From Saccharococcus thermophilus (GTDB lineage: Bacteria; Bacillota; Bacilli; Bacillales; Anoxybacillaceae), in assembly GCF_011761475.1 (NCBI RefSeq), contig NZ_JAASRS010000001.1:806001-870000 (forward strand): a DNA stretch of 64,000 bases, read 5' to 3'. Positions 63,282 to 64,000 of the stretch are shown here, piece after piece; position 1 is the stretch's first letter; each line of letters opens with the position of its first letter. The notes beneath the pieces were generated by a model. It did not search any database and was not told the origin of the DNA. It saw only the letters and a list, made by a program, of their open reading frames with translations. The translations under genes were made by a program, and so were the position numbers.

Positions 63282-64000
63282 ATCCTTGACACACAAGGAA
63301 CGTAAAGGAGTTTTTCACTTATGAACGTTCAAGTCAAAAAGGTCTATCGCAATTCTTATTTGAATATAATAAGTGCCCTATTCAAGAAACTGGGTCTGCC
63401 TCAATTGATTGACCATCTCGTGCCCGTCGATCCGCAGTGCCAAACGCGAGTCAGCGATGCCGTTCAGGCCATCCTCTACAATGTGTTTGACGGCCGGCAA
63501 GCCCTTGTTCACTTGGAACATTGGGCTCAGGAGGTCGATTGTGAGAAACTCATCCGTCCCGATCTCCATCCTTCCTGGTTGAACGACGATGCGTTGGCCC
63601 GTCATCTCGATCGCCTGTATGAGGCTGGCATTCACAACGTCATCAGCACTTGCTTGATTCATATTTATCGAAAAGAAGGCCTTTCCCTCCGAGCCTTCCA
63701 CGCCGATACGACGGACAAGACCGTTTACGGCGCGTATGAATCGGCCTCGTTAGAGGCCTTACAAATCACACATGGCTACAACCGCCATCATCGTTGGCAA
63801 AAACAGATCGGTTTCGGACTGGTCGGCAACGAGGACGGCATCCCGTTTTACGGCGATGTGCACGATGGCAACCTGCCCGATAAAACATGGAATCCCGAGG
63901 TGCTGTCTCGTGTCCATGAACAGCTGAAGCAGGCCAAAATCGAAGACGAATGGATTTACGTGGCCGATTCCGCCGCGATGACGAAAGAGACCCTGGCGCA
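63225..64000 (+). mobile_element. IS1634-type (IS4 superfamily) element, left part
   Basis: Begins where the chemoreceptor reading frame diverges (about 63225) and runs off the window. Carries a transposase gene. Left inverted repeat cannot be verified without the right end. Confidence 0.7.
63321..64000 (+). CDS. IS1634-family transposase, N-terminal part (cut by window end)
   Basis: At least 226 codons, open to the window end. Starts MNVQVKKVYRNSYLNIISAL. The segment with AFHADTTDKTVYGAYES (near 132-148), the NRHHRWQKQIGFGLVGNEDG stretch and YVADSAAMTKETL (near 214) fit DDE transposases of the IS4 superfamily with a DUF4277 N-terminus. ATG 63321 follows AAAGGAG by 10 bases. No stop or shift visible. 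Confidence 0.85.
   Translation, partial: MNVQVKKVYRNSYLNIISALFKKLGLPQLIDHLVPVDPQCQTRVSDAVQAILYNVFDGRQALVHLEHWAQEVDCEKLIRPDLHPSWLNDDALARHLDRLYEAGIHNVISTCLIHIYRKEGLSLRAFHADTTDKTVYGAYESASLEALQITHGYNRHHRWQKQIGFGLVGNEDGIPFYGDVHDGNLPDKTWNPEVLSRVHEQLKQAKIEDEWIYVADSAAMTKETLA

Noticed and set aside
1-64000. tRNA/rRNA genes, CRISPR arrays, prophage structural genes
   Set aside because: Looked for characteristic sequences and regular repeats; none seen in the window.

Overview
The window comes from a spore-forming, probably thermophilic Bacillaceae chromosome, most like Geobacillus or Parageobacillus. Gene order in the first 46.5 kb closely follows the Bacillus subtilis spoVFA-mutL segment: dpaAB, asd, dapG, dapA, rnjB, tepA, ylzJ, spoIIIE, ymfC, ymfF/H/I/J/K/M, pgsA, cinA, recA, rny, ymdB, spoVS, miaB, ymcA, cotE, mutS, mutL. 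Sporulation genes are abundant and several have recognisable sigma-factor promoters (sigma-H for spoVS, sigma-E and sigma-K for cotE). Organism identity is inferred from gene order and protein similarity recalled from memory; no search was run.

Layout. 1-7.4 kb: dipicolinate synthase, the diaminopimelate/lysine operon, RNase J2 and TepA/YlzJ. 7.4-10.9 kb: spoIIIE, then an intact IS982-type element with an 8-bp target duplication. 11-16.6 kb: a GntR regulator and a BMP-type nucleoside ABC transporter. 16.7-25.3 kb: M16 peptidase pair, YmfI/J/K, RodZ, PgsA, CinA and SOS-controlled recA. 25.3-34.8 kb: RNase Y, YmdB, SpoVS, an M19 dipeptidase, a two-subunit 2-oxoacid:ferredoxin oxidoreductase, MiaB and RicA. 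35-41.7 kb: cotE, an AT-rich repeat-bearing spacer and a complete acetone carboxylase operon inserted between cotE and mutS. 42-46.5 kb: mutS-mutL.

From 46.5 kb to the end the window is accessory: a YjcZ-type small spore protein, an IDEAL-domain protein, an ArsB-type pump, a KimA-type potassium importer, an IS256-type element, a LysM/NlpC-P60 cell-wall hydrolase, a yhbD-bactofilin-MFS operon, two more 14-TM MFS pumps, and a chemoreceptor gene cut by a second transposon. The 3' end of mutL (stop codon plus terminator arm) is partly duplicated about 8.5 kb downstream, which suggests that 46.5-55.1 kb entered as a unit.

The most interesting unexplained signals are long, highly base-paired 5' leaders upstream of asd, rny and the dipeptidase gene. 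The asd and rny leaders have their own sigma-A-like promoters and share a 13-nt motif at nearly the same distance from the -10 box. The dipeptidase leader is closed by a 16-bp terminal stem ending next to the ribosome-binding site. None matches a riboswitch consensus I can recall; they are candidate novel cis-regulatory RNAs.
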